Source of the DNA: Ornithinimicrobium cavernae
Lineage (GTDB): Bacteria > Actinomycetota > Actinomycetes > Actinomycetales > Dermatophilaceae
NCBI RefSeq assembly: GCF_003121625.1
Contig: NZ_QDDJ01000018.1
Location: 62,001 to 126,000, forward strand
DNA: 64,000 nucleotides
Direction: 5' to 3'
Below are positions 35,477 to 44,715 of this stretch, piece after piece. The notes beneath the pieces were generated by a model that was not told where the DNA came from, did no database searches, and saw nothing but the letters and a program-made list of their open reading frames with translations. Position 1 is the first letter of the stretch, and every line of letters starts with the position of its first letter. The position numbers and the translations under genes are program-made.

Positions 35477-35862
35477 GACCGCTCCCCCGGGCCCCGGGCG
35501 CTGAGGTAGTCGCGCAGCAGCGCGAGATCGCTCTCCGGCATCGTGTCGACGAAGTGCAGGATCGAGGCCGTCCGGTCCCGGCTCGCCTCCAGGACCTGGT
35601 CCATCAGGCTCACCGCATGCTCCTGCCGGCTCAGCCGAGCGGCATACCGGGTCGACCGCGCCTGCCTGGTGATGGTGACCAGGTCCTTGCGGTCCAGGTT
35701 GGTGAGCACGGTGGCGATGGTGGTGTAGGCCGGCGAGCCGGCCAGCTGGTCGATGACCTCCCGGACGGTCGCCGGGCCGTGGTCCCACAGCACGTCCATC
35801 ACCTGCGCCTCCAACGTGCCCAGGCGCGGCAGGTCCGACGCGTGGGGCGTCCGGCGGCTCAT
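35473..35862 (-). CDS. BlaI/MecI/CopY-family transcriptional repressor
   Basis: A 129-residue winged-helix repressor: LGTLEAQVMDVLWDHGPATV and AYTTIATVLTNLDRKDLV are the BlaI/MecI DNA-binding signatures, and a helical dimerisation region follows (about 80-125). It probably binds the two tandem palindromes at 36438-36471 and is inactivated through the M56 protease encoded downstream. ATG at 35862 overlaps the end of the preceding membrane-protein gene by 4 bp. Confidence 0.93.
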   Translation of the reverse strand: MSRRTPHASDLPRLGTLEAQVMDVLWDHGPATVREVIDQLAGSPAYTTIATVLTNLDRKDLVTITRQARSTRYAARLSRQEHAVSLMDQVLEASRDRTASILHFVDTMPESDLALLRDYLSARGPGERS

Positions 35863-36416
35863 GCCACCACCGCCGGGGCCGGTGCCGTCACGGGGCAGTA
35901 GACCTGTCCCCGGAGGCGCCACACGAGGGCGGCTGCCGTGAGGGCGAGGGCCGCGACGGCCAGGAAGGGCTGCAGCGGGGCGAACCAGGTGATCGCGCCG
36001 CTGTAGCCGAGGGCCAGGAGCGCCAGCTTGTTGCACACCGGACAGCCCACGGCGAACCACGCGAGCACCCCGCCCGTGACGCCGAAGCGCCCGCTGCGCC
36101 GGTCGGCGTGACCGGCCTCGGGGTCCGGCGGTCGCACGCCGTCCGACGCTGTGCCGGACGGGCGCACGTAGGTCGCCAGGAGCATGCCGGACAACGCCGA
36201 CGTGACCAGCCACACGGGGTAGTTCCACCACACCGGGGGAATGTCCCGGCCGAAGACCGGGTTGGGGATGAGGACGGTGGCCAGGCCGATGACGACCGCC
36301 ACCACGAGCGCGGCGCCGGCCGCGACCAGCACCTGGCGGGCACTCCACGCGCGGAGCGCGCCGAGCGCGAGCGGGAGACTGCGGCCGGTTGCGGACCGGT
36401 TGGGTACAGAGCGCAT
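35859..36416 (-). CDS. hypothetical membrane protein with CPVC motif
   Basis: A 185-residue protein with about five hydrophobic segments. The most notable feature is FAVGCPVCNKLALLALGYSGA, a CxxC pair at the edge of a helix, which recalls thiol-redox membrane proteins. It is the first gene of the operon with the BlaI repressor and the M56 protease and is divergent from a DsbA-like and a CcdA-like gene, so a role in thiol oxidation or copper/haem maturation is plausible but unproven. ATG at 36416 was chosen because the operators lie just upstream. Confidence 0.75.
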   Translation of the reverse strand: MRSVPNRSATGRSLPLALGALRAWSARQVLVAAGAALVVAVVIGLATVLIPNPVFGRDIPPVWWNYPVWLVTSALSGMLLATYVRPSGTASDGVRPPDPEAGHADRRSGRFGVTGGVLAWFAVGCPVCNKLALLALGYSGAITWFAPLQPFLAVAALALTAAALVWRLRGQVYCPVTAPAPAVVA

Positions 36417-36437
36417 GCCCCCATGATGCCCGAAGTC

Positions 36438-36471
36438 GACTATGTTCCATAGTCGACTATGAGGCATAGTA
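36438..36471. promoter_or_regulatory. two tandem BlaI-type operators
   Basis: ACTATG-TTC-CATAGT (36439-36453) and ACTATG-AGG-CATAGT (36456-36470) are perfect inverted repeats set 17 bp apart centre to centre, between the divergent starts at 36416 and 36541. Their form, ACTAnnnnnnnTAGT, is like BlaI/MecI operators. Control of both directions is likely. Confidence 0.75.
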
Positions 36472-36540
36472 AGGGCGCCAGCCGTCCACACGGCTGCCGG
36501 TCGACATCCGGCACGCCACCAGACCTTCCCGAGGAGCCCC

Positions 36541-37314
36541 ATGTCAACAGCGTCAGAGCAGAGTCCCGCACGTCGGTGGGCGATGCCGGTCGCCGTCCTC
36601 GTGGTGGCCGCGCTCCTGATCGCGCTGGTCTTCGCCCTCAACCGCGAGCCGGGGGCCGGACCCGACTCCTCCGCCGCGCCTGCCGGCGCCGCGGCCACGG
36701 AGCAGGCAGACGGGTCGACGGATGACTCGGCCCCCACTGCGGTCCAGGGACCCGTCCAGCCCGACCTCACCGAGATCGAGCGGCGCGACGAGGGCGACCT
36801 GCTGGCCGCGGGCCCGGTGGACGCGCCCGTCACCCTCGTCGTCTTCTCCGACTACCAGTGCCCCTACTGCGCCCGCTGGAGCGAGGACACCCTGCCCCTG
36901 ATGATGGAGCGGGCCGAGGCAGGTGAGCTGCGCATCGAGTGGCGCGACGTCAACATCTTCGGTGACGCCTCCGAGCGCGCCGCCCTCGCCTCCTACGCCG
37001 CCGCGCAGCAGGGGTCGTTCTGGGACTACCACGACGCGCTCTACCCCGAGGGCGAGACCCGCACCGAGGGGGAGCTGAGCCAGGAGGCGCTGGTCACGCT
37101 GGCCGGGGAGCTGGGGCTGGACACCGAGCAGTTCACCGCGGACATGGGCTCGGACCAGACCCGGCAGGAGATCGACCGCAACGCGACGCTGGGCCTGGAC
37201 CTGGGCGCCTACTCCACCCCCGCGTTCATCCTCGGCGGCCAGCCGATCGTCGGCGCCCAGCCCTCCCAGGTGTTCGTCGACGCCTTCGAGACGGCGCTGA
37301 GCCAGGCCCGCTGA
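36541..37314 (+). CDS. DsbA-family thioredoxin-fold protein
   Basis: A 257-residue membrane-anchored oxidoreductase: one N-terminal helix (AVLVVAALLIALVFAL), a Ser/Ala/Asp-rich linker (about 40-75), then a DsbA fold with the active site SDYQCPYCARW and the cis-Pro in YSTPAFILGG. It would form or isomerise disulfides outside the membrane. GAGGAG lies upstream of ATG. First of three genes on the plus arm; a CcdA-like reductant carrier follows after 3 bases. Confidence 0.92.
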   Translation: MSTASEQSPARRWAMPVAVLVVAALLIALVFALNREPGAGPDSSAAPAGAAATEQADGSTDDSAPTAVQGPVQPDLTEIERRDEGDLLAAGPVDAPVTLVVFSDYQCPYCARWSEDTLPLMMERAEAGELRIEWRDVNIFGDASERAALASYAAAQQGSFWDYHDALYPEGETRTEGELSQEALVTLAGELGLDTEQFTADMGSDQTRQEIDRNATLGLDLGAYSTPAFILGGQPIVGAQPSQVFVDAFETALSQAR

Positions 37315-37317
37315 GCC

Positions 37318-38160
37318 GTGGACATCGGACTCGTCAGCGCCTTCCTGGGCGGGGTGCTCGCCCTACTCAGCCCGTGCGCCGCACTGCTGCTGCCGGCGTT
37401 CTTCGGCTCCACCGTCGGGGCCGGGCCGCGACTGCTCCTGCACGGGGCGGTGTTCTATGTCGGCCTCGTCCTCGTCCTCGTCCCGCTCGGCGTCGGAGCC
37501 GGTGCCCTGGGGTCCCTCTTCGTCACCCACCGGCAGGCCATCGTCCTCGGCTCCTCGATCCTGCTGGTCGTACTGGGCGTCGTCCAGGTGCTCGGCCTCG
37601 GGTTCGACCCCGCGCGGCTGCTGCCCGGTGGCCACCAGCTGCAGACGCGGGCTGCCACGACGACGGGGCTGGTGAAGACCCTGCTGCTCGGCGCCGCCGG
37701 CGGTGTCGCCGGGTTCTGCGCCGGCCCGATCCTCGGTGCGGTCCTGACGCTGGCAGCAGCCCGCGGGGACGCCGTGTCCGCAGGCGGCCTGCTGGCCGTC
37801 TACGGCGCCGGCATGGTGGTGCCCCTGCTGCTCATCGCGGCCCTCTGGCAACGTCTCGGTGTCGGCGGCCGGACGGCCCTGCGTGGCCGGACGTTCCCGG
37901 TGCTCGGGCGCGAGCTGCACACCACCTCGGTCCTGACGGGTCTGTTGATCATCGCCGTCGGAGTCCTGTTCTGGACGACCAACGGGCTGGTCGGCGCACC
38001 AGAGCTGCTGCCCTATGAGGCGCAGGCCTGGCTGCAGGAGGCGTCCTCGGTGCTGGCCAACCCGTTGCTGGACGCCGCGGCGGTGCTGGTGCTCGCCGGA
38101 CTGGTCCTCGTGGTCTGGGCGCGCCGCCGGGAGCCGGTGAAGGGGAGCGAGGCACCGTGA
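37318..38160 (+). CDS. CcdA/DsbD-family membrane thiol carrier
   Basis: A 280-residue protein with about seven helices. The two redox Cys sit where CcdA has them: LLSPCAALLLPAFFG in helix 1 and VAGFCAGPILGAV in helix 4. CcdA passes electrons from cytosolic thioredoxin to extracytoplasmic thiols. GTG at 37318 is 3 bases after the DsbA-like stop. The gene end overlaps the next start by 4 bp (GTGA). Confidence 0.9.
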   Translation: MDIGLVSAFLGGVLALLSPCAALLLPAFFGSTVGAGPRLLLHGAVFYVGLVLVLVPLGVGAGALGSLFVTHRQAIVLGSSILLVVLGVVQVLGLGFDPARLLPGGHQLQTRAATTTGLVKTLLLGAAGGVAGFCAGPILGAVLTLAAARGDAVSAGGLLAVYGAGMVVPLLLIAALWQRLGVGGRTALRGRTFPVLGRELHTTSVLTGLLIIAVGVLFWTTNGLVGAPELLPYEAQAWLQEASSVLANPLLDAAAVLVLAGLVLVVWARRREPVKGSEAP

Positions 38161-39029
38161 GGGCCATCCCGGTCGTCGCCGGGCTAACCGCCGGCCTGCT
38201 GGTCCTGGGCGCCTGCAGCTCCACCGAGCCGACACAGTCAGCGAGCTCGCAGCAACCGGTGCAGGCGCGCGAGCTGCAGCGTGACCCGCACCCGTCGGAT
38301 GGCACTCTCCCCGAGGTGGACACCTCCGAGCTGTGGCTCCCGCTGTCCTTCGAGGGGCTCACGGTCGTCGACCCCGGCTGGGACCTCCCGCCGCAGCACG
38401 CGGACGGCATCTTCCTCGGCGCGACCGAGCACGAGGACGGCAGCCTGGAGTTCACCGCGGTCGACGTCCACGGAGAGGTGCTGTGGGCCGCCGACCGCCC
38501 AGCCGGCAGCACCGACTTCTCGATCAGGACCGGCGCCGACGGCCGCACCCTCGCCGTCCTGCCCGACACCGAGCCGACTGAGCCCGCGGACGGCGGGTCC
38601 ACCGTCAGCGGCTACGACCTCGAGACCGGAGAGCCGGTCTGGGGCCCGGTCGCACCCCCCGGCCCGCAGGCGGGCTCCGAGGTGAGCGAGGAGGAGGGCA
38701 CGTGGGTGGACTCGACGACGGGCAACACGATCCGGCACGACGGGGCCAACCTGCAGGCCCTGAGCCCCGACGGCACGGAGCTCTGGTCCCTCTCGGTCGA
38801 CGCGGACACGACGGTCGTGGGCCTGGGTGGCGCCTTCGTCTACCTTCGCGTCGGGGACACGGTCCGGGCGCACAACATCATGACCGGCGCGGTCGCCCAG
38901 GCCTACGCCCCCGACGGCGAGGGGCGGATCGTCGTGCCCGTCCGGTTCACGACGCTCGGCGCGGCGCTCCTGCTCGACGGCTCGCGGCACCTGATCGCGA
39001 CGGCTCCGGAGGCCCCCCCGACCTCGTGA
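38157..39029 (+). CDS. putative lipoprotein, beta-propeller-like
   Basis: A 290-residue exported protein with a lipoprotein signal (GLLVLGACSSTE; Cys about residue 20). The mature part shows repeating strands with Trp and Gly (VDVHGEVLWAADRP, GYDLETGEPVWGPV, SPDGTELWSLSVD) that resemble PQQ-type beta-propeller blades. No enzymatic motif is seen. It is the last gene of the BlaI-controlled plus arm and may serve as an envelope scaffold or sensor; this is inference. Confidence 0.78.
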   Translation: MRAIPVVAGLTAGLLVLGACSSTEPTQSASSQQPVQARELQRDPHPSDGTLPEVDTSELWLPLSFEGLTVVDPGWDLPPQHADGIFLGATEHEDGSLEFTAVDVHGEVLWAADRPAGSTDFSIRTGADGRTLAVLPDTEPTEPADGGSTVSGYDLETGEPVWGPVAPPGPQAGSEVSEEEGTWVDSTTGNTIRHDGANLQALSPDGTELWSLSVDADTTVVGLGGAFVYLRVGDTVRAHNIMTGAVAQAYAPDGEGRIVVPVRFTTLGAALLLDGSRHLIATAPEAPPTS

Positions 39030-39221
39030 CGTGGCACGTCCGGGCGACCAGCCCCGAGCGTCCGCACCCCTTCCAGACGGAGGTCGGGCAGGGGCCGGTC
39101 GGAGGTGAGCAGGGCGAGGTCATCGGCAGCAGGCCCCTCACGCATCGGACCCGCCAGAGAACATGGCACCGATCCCGGCATCGTCTCCATCGAACACCTC
39201 CGGAGCGACGTCGGATCCTGG

Positions 39222-40244
39222 CTAAGTCTGGCTGGGTCCGTCCCGTCTGGTGTGCTCACGAGAGGCCCCCATGCGGATGCGCCGGTTCTCCTCGATGATC
39301 TCCTGGCGCTTCTCGGACTTCTTGATCAGCTGGCGGTCGTCGCGCGGGCGCAGCTGGAGCTCCTCCTCGGACGGCAGGCCGGCGCGCAGCTCCCTGCCGC
39401 GCTCGAACTCGGCGTCGAACTCCGCGCCGAACAACAGGGCCACATTGATCACCCACAGCATGAGGAGCATCAGGATCGCGCCGGCCATCACACCGTAGGT
39501 CGCCCCGTAGTTGCCGAAGTTGGAGACGTAGAAGCCGAACCCGGCCACAGCGATCACCATCGCCACGATCGCCACCAGCGCGCCCGGGCTGAACCAGCGG
39601 AACCTGCGCCTCAGGTTCGGTGTGCCCCAGTAGAGCAGTCCGATGGCCAGCACGACGATGAGGAACATCACCGGCCACTTGGCCAGACCCCACACCATCG
39701 TGGCCTCCTCGCTGAGCCCGATGACCCCGAAGACGGCGGAGGCCACCGACCCGGACAGGGCCAGCGACAGGGCCACGACCACCACCAGCAGGAGCACCAC
39801 CAGGGTGATCAGCACCATCACGGGGCGCAGCTTCCAGACCGGGCGCCCCTCCCGGACGTCGAAGATCGTGTTCATCGCCCGCGAGAAGGCGTTGACGTAG
39901 TTGGAGGCGGCCCACAGGGCGCCCGCCAGACCGATGAAGAGGGCGATGCTGGCACCGCCGGTCTCCTGCAGGCCCGTGATGTAGCCCTGGATGGGCTCCA
40001 GCTGCTTCTCCGTGGCACCCATGTCGAGGGCCACGTCCAGCAGCGCCTGGGTGGTCTGCGGCCCCTGCCCGAAGACACCGAGCAGCGAGGTGAGCGCCAG
40101 GATCGCCGGGAAGAGCGACAGCACGCTGTAGTAGGTCAGCGCCGCAGCGAGGTCGGTGGCGCCGTCATCGCTGAACTCGGCCACCGTGCGCTTCAACACG
40201 GCCCACAGACTGACCTTGGCGGGAGCGCTCGGCTCGGGACTCAC
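39222..40244 (-). CDS. YihY/BrkB-family membrane protein
   Basis: A 340-residue protein with six helices of the YihY (formerly RNase BN) family: LAAALTYYSVLSLFPAILAL near residue 30 and SVLWAASNYVNAF-like later segments (GALWAASNYVNAFSRAMNTI). Function is unknown; no RNase activity is expected. A charged C-terminal tail of about 60 residues is rich in Arg and Glu. I chose GTG at 40244, which has AGGAGG 8-13 bases upstream, instead of a longer frame start at 40358. tRNA-Lys lies upstream. Confidence 0.88.
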   Translation of the reverse strand: MSPEPSAPAKVSLWAVLKRTVAEFSDDGATDLAAALTYYSVLSLFPAILALTSLLGVFGQGPQTTQALLDVALDMGATEKQLEPIQGYITGLQETGGASIALFIGLAGALWAASNYVNAFSRAMNTIFDVREGRPVWKLRPVMVLITLVVLLLVVVVALSLALSGSVASAVFGVIGLSEEATMVWGLAKWPVMFLIVVLAIGLLYWGTPNLRRRFRWFSPGALVAIVAMVIAVAGFGFYVSNFGNYGATYGVMAGAILMLLMLWVINVALLFGAEFDAEFERGRELRAGLPSEEELQLRPRDDRQLIKKSEKRQEIIEENRRIRMGASREHTRRDGPSQT

Positions 40245-40382
40245 TGGGCAAACCCTCCTGGAGTCGGTGTCGGGTCCAGTTCGCCAGTCTGCCAAAGGTT
40301 GGGCAGGGGCGCCGTCCGACAGGGTGTGGCCGTAGGGACAGGAGCCGCCGGACGACACCAGGTGACGGGCACGGCATACGAG

Positions 40383-40416
40383 AGATCCCCGCCCGGAGTG
40401 CTCCGGACGGGGATCT
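40383..40416 (-). terminator. terminator hairpin after tRNA-Lys
   Basis: AGATCCCCG (40383-40391) pairs with CGGGGATCT (40408-40416); after one mismatch, five more pairs close a 4-base loop. It follows the encoded CCA by 2 bases on the minus strand. Confidence 0.8.
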
Positions 40417-40418
40417 GG

Positions 40419-40495
40419 TGGTGCGCCATCAGGGACTCGAACCCCGAACCCACTGATTAAGAGTCAGTTGCTCTAACCGATTGAGCTAATGGCGC
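40419..40495 (-). tRNA. tRNA-Lys (CTT)
   Basis: On the minus strand the acceptor GCGCCAT pairs with ATGGCGC, the anticodon stem ACTGA/TCAGT encloses CTCTTAA (anticodon CTT), the T-arm has GGTTCGAGTCC, and CCA is encoded (40421-40419). A hairpin terminator follows. Confidence 0.97.
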
Positions 40496-40567
40496 AACAG
40501 CGAGGAACTTTAGCACCGCCGTGGGGCGAGTCGGAAATCGAGGACGGCGTGCGTCAGGATGGACCCC

Positions 40568-41623
40568 ATGCGCGCCCTCGTCAAGACCACCGCCGGTCCC
40601 GGCCTCGAGCTCATCGACGTCCCCGAGCCCGAGGCCGGTCCGGGTGAGGTCAAGATCCGGGTGCTCCGCGCCGGCCTCTGCGGCACCGACCTGCACATCG
40701 AGTCCTGGGACGACTGGGCCGCCAGCATGCTCAAGCCGCCGCTCACGGTCGGGCACGAGTTCTACGGCGAGATCGTCGCGCTGGGCGAGGGTGTGGCGAC
40801 CGGCGACGGGAAGTACGACCTGCGAGTCGGCATGCGGGTCTCGGCCGAGGGGCACGTGATCTGCGGGCGCTGCCGCAACTGCCGGGCCGGCCGGCAGCAC
40901 ATGTGCGTCCAGACCTCCAACCTGGGTGTGAACCGCGACGGCGCCTTCGCCGACTACGTCGTCGTCCCCGCGACCAACGTGTGGGAGCAGCCCGATGACA
41001 TCGACCCCGACCTGGGCGCGGTCTTCGACCCCCTGGGCAACGCGGTGCACACCGCCCTGAGCTTCCCGATGTCCGGCGACGACGTGCTGATCACCGGCGC
41101 CGGGCCCATCGGGGTCATGGCCACCGCGATCGCCCGGCACATCGGCGCCCGCTACATCGTGGTCACGGACGTGTCCGACTACCGGCTGGGCCTGGCGACC
41201 GCGGCCGGCGCCGACCGCGTGGTCAACGTCTCGCGGGAACGGGTGCGCCCGGTGCAGGCCGAGCTGGGCATGGCCGAGGGGTTCGACGTGGGCCTGGAGA
41301 TGTCCGGCTCCCCCAGCGCCCTGGCGGAGATGATCGAGAACGCCACCCACGGCGCCAAGGTCGCCCTGCTCGGCCTCCCCAAGGAGCCGTTCGCGATCGA
41401 CTGGGGGCCGGTGATCACCCGGATGATCACGATCAAGGGGATCTACGGCCGCGAGATGTACGACACCTGGTACCGGATGACGTTCATGCTGCAGACCTCC
41501 GAGGAGCTCCGCGAGCGCATCCGGTCCGTCATCACCCACCGCTTCCCCGCGGAGCAGTGGGCCGACGCCTTCGCCGCGGCCCGGACGGGCGAGGTCGGCA
41601 AGGTCATCATGGATTGGAGCTGA
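40568..41623 (+). CDS. tdh: L-threonine 3-dehydrogenase
   Basis: A 351-residue zinc-dependent MDR dehydrogenase. The catalytic zinc site is in [19 protein letters not shown] and [10 protein letters not shown]; the structural zinc site is [15 protein letters not shown]; the nucleotide fold starts [17 protein letters not shown]. It oxidises threonine to 2-amino-3-ketobutyrate with NAD+. The next gene, kbl, cleaves that product, completing the threonine-to-glycine route. ATG at 40568 (MRALVKTT) was preferred to ATG at 40559; CAGGAT at 7 bases upstream may be a leaderless -10. Confidence 0.95.
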   Translation: MRALVKTTAGPGLELIDVPEPEAGPGEVKIRVLRAGLCGTDLHIESWDDWAASMLKPPLTVGHEFYGEIVALGEGVATGDGKYDLRVGMRVSAEGHVICGRCRNCRAGRQHMCVQTSNLGVNRDGAFADYVVVPATNVWEQPDDIDPDLGAVFDPLGNAVHTALSFPMSGDDVLITGAGPIGVMATAIARHIGARYIVVTDVSDYRLGLATAAGADRVVNVSRERVRPVQAELGMAEGFDVGLEMSGSPSALAEMIENATHGAKVALLGLPKEPFAIDWGPVITRMITIKGIYGREMYDTWYRMTFMLQTSEELRERIRSVITHRFPAEQWADAFAAARTGEVGKVIMDWS

Positions 41624-41627
41624 TCAG

Positions 41628-42827
<1,200 letters not shown>

Positions 42828-42898
42828 CCTCCCACGTCGATGGCGAGCGCGGGCCGCGGCCAGGTCACTGCCTGCTCACCGGTGCCGTGCCGGCATGG

Positions 42899-43192
42899 TC
42901 ACACGCGTCGTTCGGCCAGGGTCATGGACGCGGTGACCCGGTCGCCGGGCTCGATGCCGGCTGCCCTGCGGACCGCCACGCGCAGGGGCAGCAGGTAGCA
43001 CCCTTCCCTGGGGAACAGGGCGGTGCGGAAGTCGGTCTGCCCGATGCGGACCTCGACGGCGACCTGCCCCCAGTACTCCAGGCCGCGCGCCGCCTCCTTG
43101 ATGTCCTCGCTCTCCTCCGGGGGGATCGCGAGGAACCAGAACGGTGCCGGCCCGCGCCACTCGATGACCGGTCCGGTGCAGGAGAACTCCAC
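42899..43192 (-). CDS. DUF1905-domain protein
   Basis: A 97-residue single-domain protein of the DUF1905 family: FWFLAIPPEESEDIKEAARG and GYWGQV-like GLEYWGQVAVEVRIGQTDF, then LFPREGCYLLPLRVAVRRA and GDRVTASMTL. The family is a small beta-barrel of unknown function, often seen beside stress genes. It begins with GTG and is divergent from the SGNH hydrolase gene with 106 bp between. Confidence 0.85.
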   Translation of the reverse strand: MEFSCTGPVIEWRGPAPFWFLAIPPEESEDIKEAARGLEYWGQVAVEVRIGQTDFRTALFPREGCYLLPLRVAVRRAAGIEPGDRVTASMTLAERRV

Positions 43193-43284
43193 GCCGCAGT
43201 CCTACCGGACCACGCCGTTGCCGTCCACCCCTGGCCGCCATCCCGGGGGCGATCTTCCCCCTGTGCAGGGGGTCCGGAGGGCGA

Positions 43285-43290
43285 TACGCT
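43285..43290 (+). promoter_or_regulatory. -10 box (TACGCT) for leaderless SGNH hydrolase
   Basis: TACGCT ends 8 bases before ATG at 43299, with no Shine-Dalgarno between. Confidence 0.55.
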
Positions 43291-43298
43291 GGCTTGGC

Positions 43299-44117
43299 AT
43301 GAACCCCTCCTCCCGGACGATGACGTCCCTGGCAGCCACCACCGGTCTGCTCCTGCCCCTGCTGGTCGCGGTCGGGCCGGCGTCGGCCGCCCCGACCGCC
43401 GTCACCTACGACGCGATCGGCGACTCGTATGCCGCCGGGTCGGGAGCCCCTGACGGCGCCGCCTATCCCGAGGTCCTGGACGGACGGATGCAGATCGCCC
43501 TCGACGACCTCGCCGCCGTCCCCGGCGCCACGGCGGGCCCCTCGGGCAACAGCCTGGCGATGCAGCTGGGCGCCCTGGACGCAGACACCGACCTGGTGAC
43601 CCTGACGATCGGCGGCAACGACATCCCCTGGAGCCAGACCGTCGCGGTCTGTCTGGTGGTCGACGACGCGACCTGTCTGGCCCAGATCGCGGCGGTCGAG
43701 GGTCTGATCGCGGGCGCGCTGCCCGCCGTGCTGGACACCGCCTTCGCCTCGGTCACCGCGGCCGCGCCCGACGCGCACGTGGTGGTGACCGGTTACGCCC
43801 ACCTGTTCTCGCCCGGCTCCGGTGACTACACGGTCCCCCAGGCGCCGGGGCTGCTCATGTCCGTCGCCGAGCAGCAGGCCGCCAACGACGCCGCCGACCT
43901 GCTCAACCAGGTGATCGCGGACCGGGCCGTGGCTCACGGCTTCGGGTTCGTGGACGTCACCTCACGGTTCGAGGGCCACGGGGTCAACGCCGACGACCCC
44001 TGGCTGCACGGGGCGATCGCGCCCCCGGGCGCCGCCTTCCACCCCACCACCGAGGGCTACCGCGCCTACGGCGCCGCGCTGACCGCCACCATCAGCCCCA
44101 CCGACCTGCGCGGCTAG
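43299..44117 (+). CDS. secreted SGNH/GDSL hydrolase
   Basis: A 272-residue exported lipase/esterase-type enzyme. The N-terminus is a signal peptide (LAATTGLLLPLLVAVGPASA, cleavage after ASA near residue 30). Catalytic blocks are AIGDSYAAG (Ser), IGGNDIPW (Asn) and AFHPTTEGY (His), as in streptomycete SGNH lipases; paired Cys are in VAVCLVVDDATC. Substrate is probably an ester or acyl group outside the cell. The stop TAG is also the start of the next gene's -10 box. Confidence 0.92.
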   Translation: MNPSSRTMTSLAATTGLLLPLLVAVGPASAAPTAVTYDAIGDSYAAGSGAPDGAAYPEVLDGRMQIALDDLAAVPGATAGPSGNSLAMQLGALDADTDLVTLTIGGNDIPWSQTVAVCLVVDDATCLAQIAAVEGLIAGALPAVLDTAFASVTAAAPDAHVVVTGYAHLFSPGSGDYTVPQAPGLLMSVAEQQAANDAADLLNQVIADRAVAHGFGFVDVTSRFEGHGVNADDPWLHGAIAPPGAAFHPTTEGYRAYGAALTATISPTDLRG

Positions 44118-44120
44118 CCT
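44115..44120 (+). promoter_or_regulatory. -10 box (TAGCCT) overlapping the preceding stop codon
   Basis: TAGCCT ends 7 bases before GTG at 44128 and its first three bases are the TAG stop of the hydrolase gene. Confidence 0.5.
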
Positions 44121-44127
44121 GGGCCGT

Positions 44128-44715
44128 GTGACCGACCACTTCGCCGGAGACGACCGCACCAACTACGAGCGCATGACCGCCGGTGACCTCTACAGCGCGG
44201 ACGACCCGCGCATCGACGAGGGCACCTACCGCGCCACACAGCTGGCGGTCGACTACGCGAACGCCTACGTGGAGGACCGCGACGCGGCACGGGTCGTCCT
44301 GGGCGAGCTGCTCGGTGAGGTGGGCGACGGCGTGGAGGTCAGGCCACCGCTGTGGGTCGACTACGGGAGCAACATCAGCATCGGCGAGGGCACCTTCGTC
44401 AACTACGGGCTGACCGCCCTGGACGTCGCCCCGATCACGATCGGACGCAGCTGCCAGATCGCCACCCACGTCCAGCTGCTCACCCCGTGGCACCCCGTGG
44501 AGCCCGGTCCGCGCCGCGACGGGCTGGAGGCGGCCTCGCCGATCACCATCGGGGACAACGTCTGGATCGGCGGCGGCGCCATCGTGCTGCCCGGCGTCAC
44601 CATCGGCGACAACGCGGTGGTCGGGGCCGGGTCGGTTGTCACCAGGGACGTGCCGGGCAGTGTCGTCGTGGTCGGCAACCCCGCCCGCGTGGTCAAGCAC
44701 CTCGATGCGGAGTGA
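44128..44715 (+). CDS. sugar O-acetyltransferase (Maa/NodL-type)
   Basis: A 195-residue left-handed beta-helix acetyltransferase. The N-terminal Mac domain (MTAGDLYSADDPRIDEGTY) is followed by hexapeptide repeats (GSNISIGEGTFVNYGL, PITIGDNVWIGGGAIVLPG, VTIGDNAVVGAGSVV). The catalytic His is in HVQLLTPWHPVE. It transfers acetyl from acetyl-CoA to a sugar such as maltose or glucosamine. The MFS gene begins inside its stop codon (GTGA), so they are coupled. Confidence 0.92.
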   Translation: MTDHFAGDDRTNYERMTAGDLYSADDPRIDEGTYRATQLAVDYANAYVEDRDAARVVLGELLGEVGDGVEVRPPLWVDYGSNISIGEGTFVNYGLTALDVAPITIGRSCQIATHVQLLTPWHPVEPGPRRDGLEAASPITIGDNVWIGGGAIVLPGVTIGDNAVVGAGSVVTRDVPGSVVVVGNPARVVKHLDAE

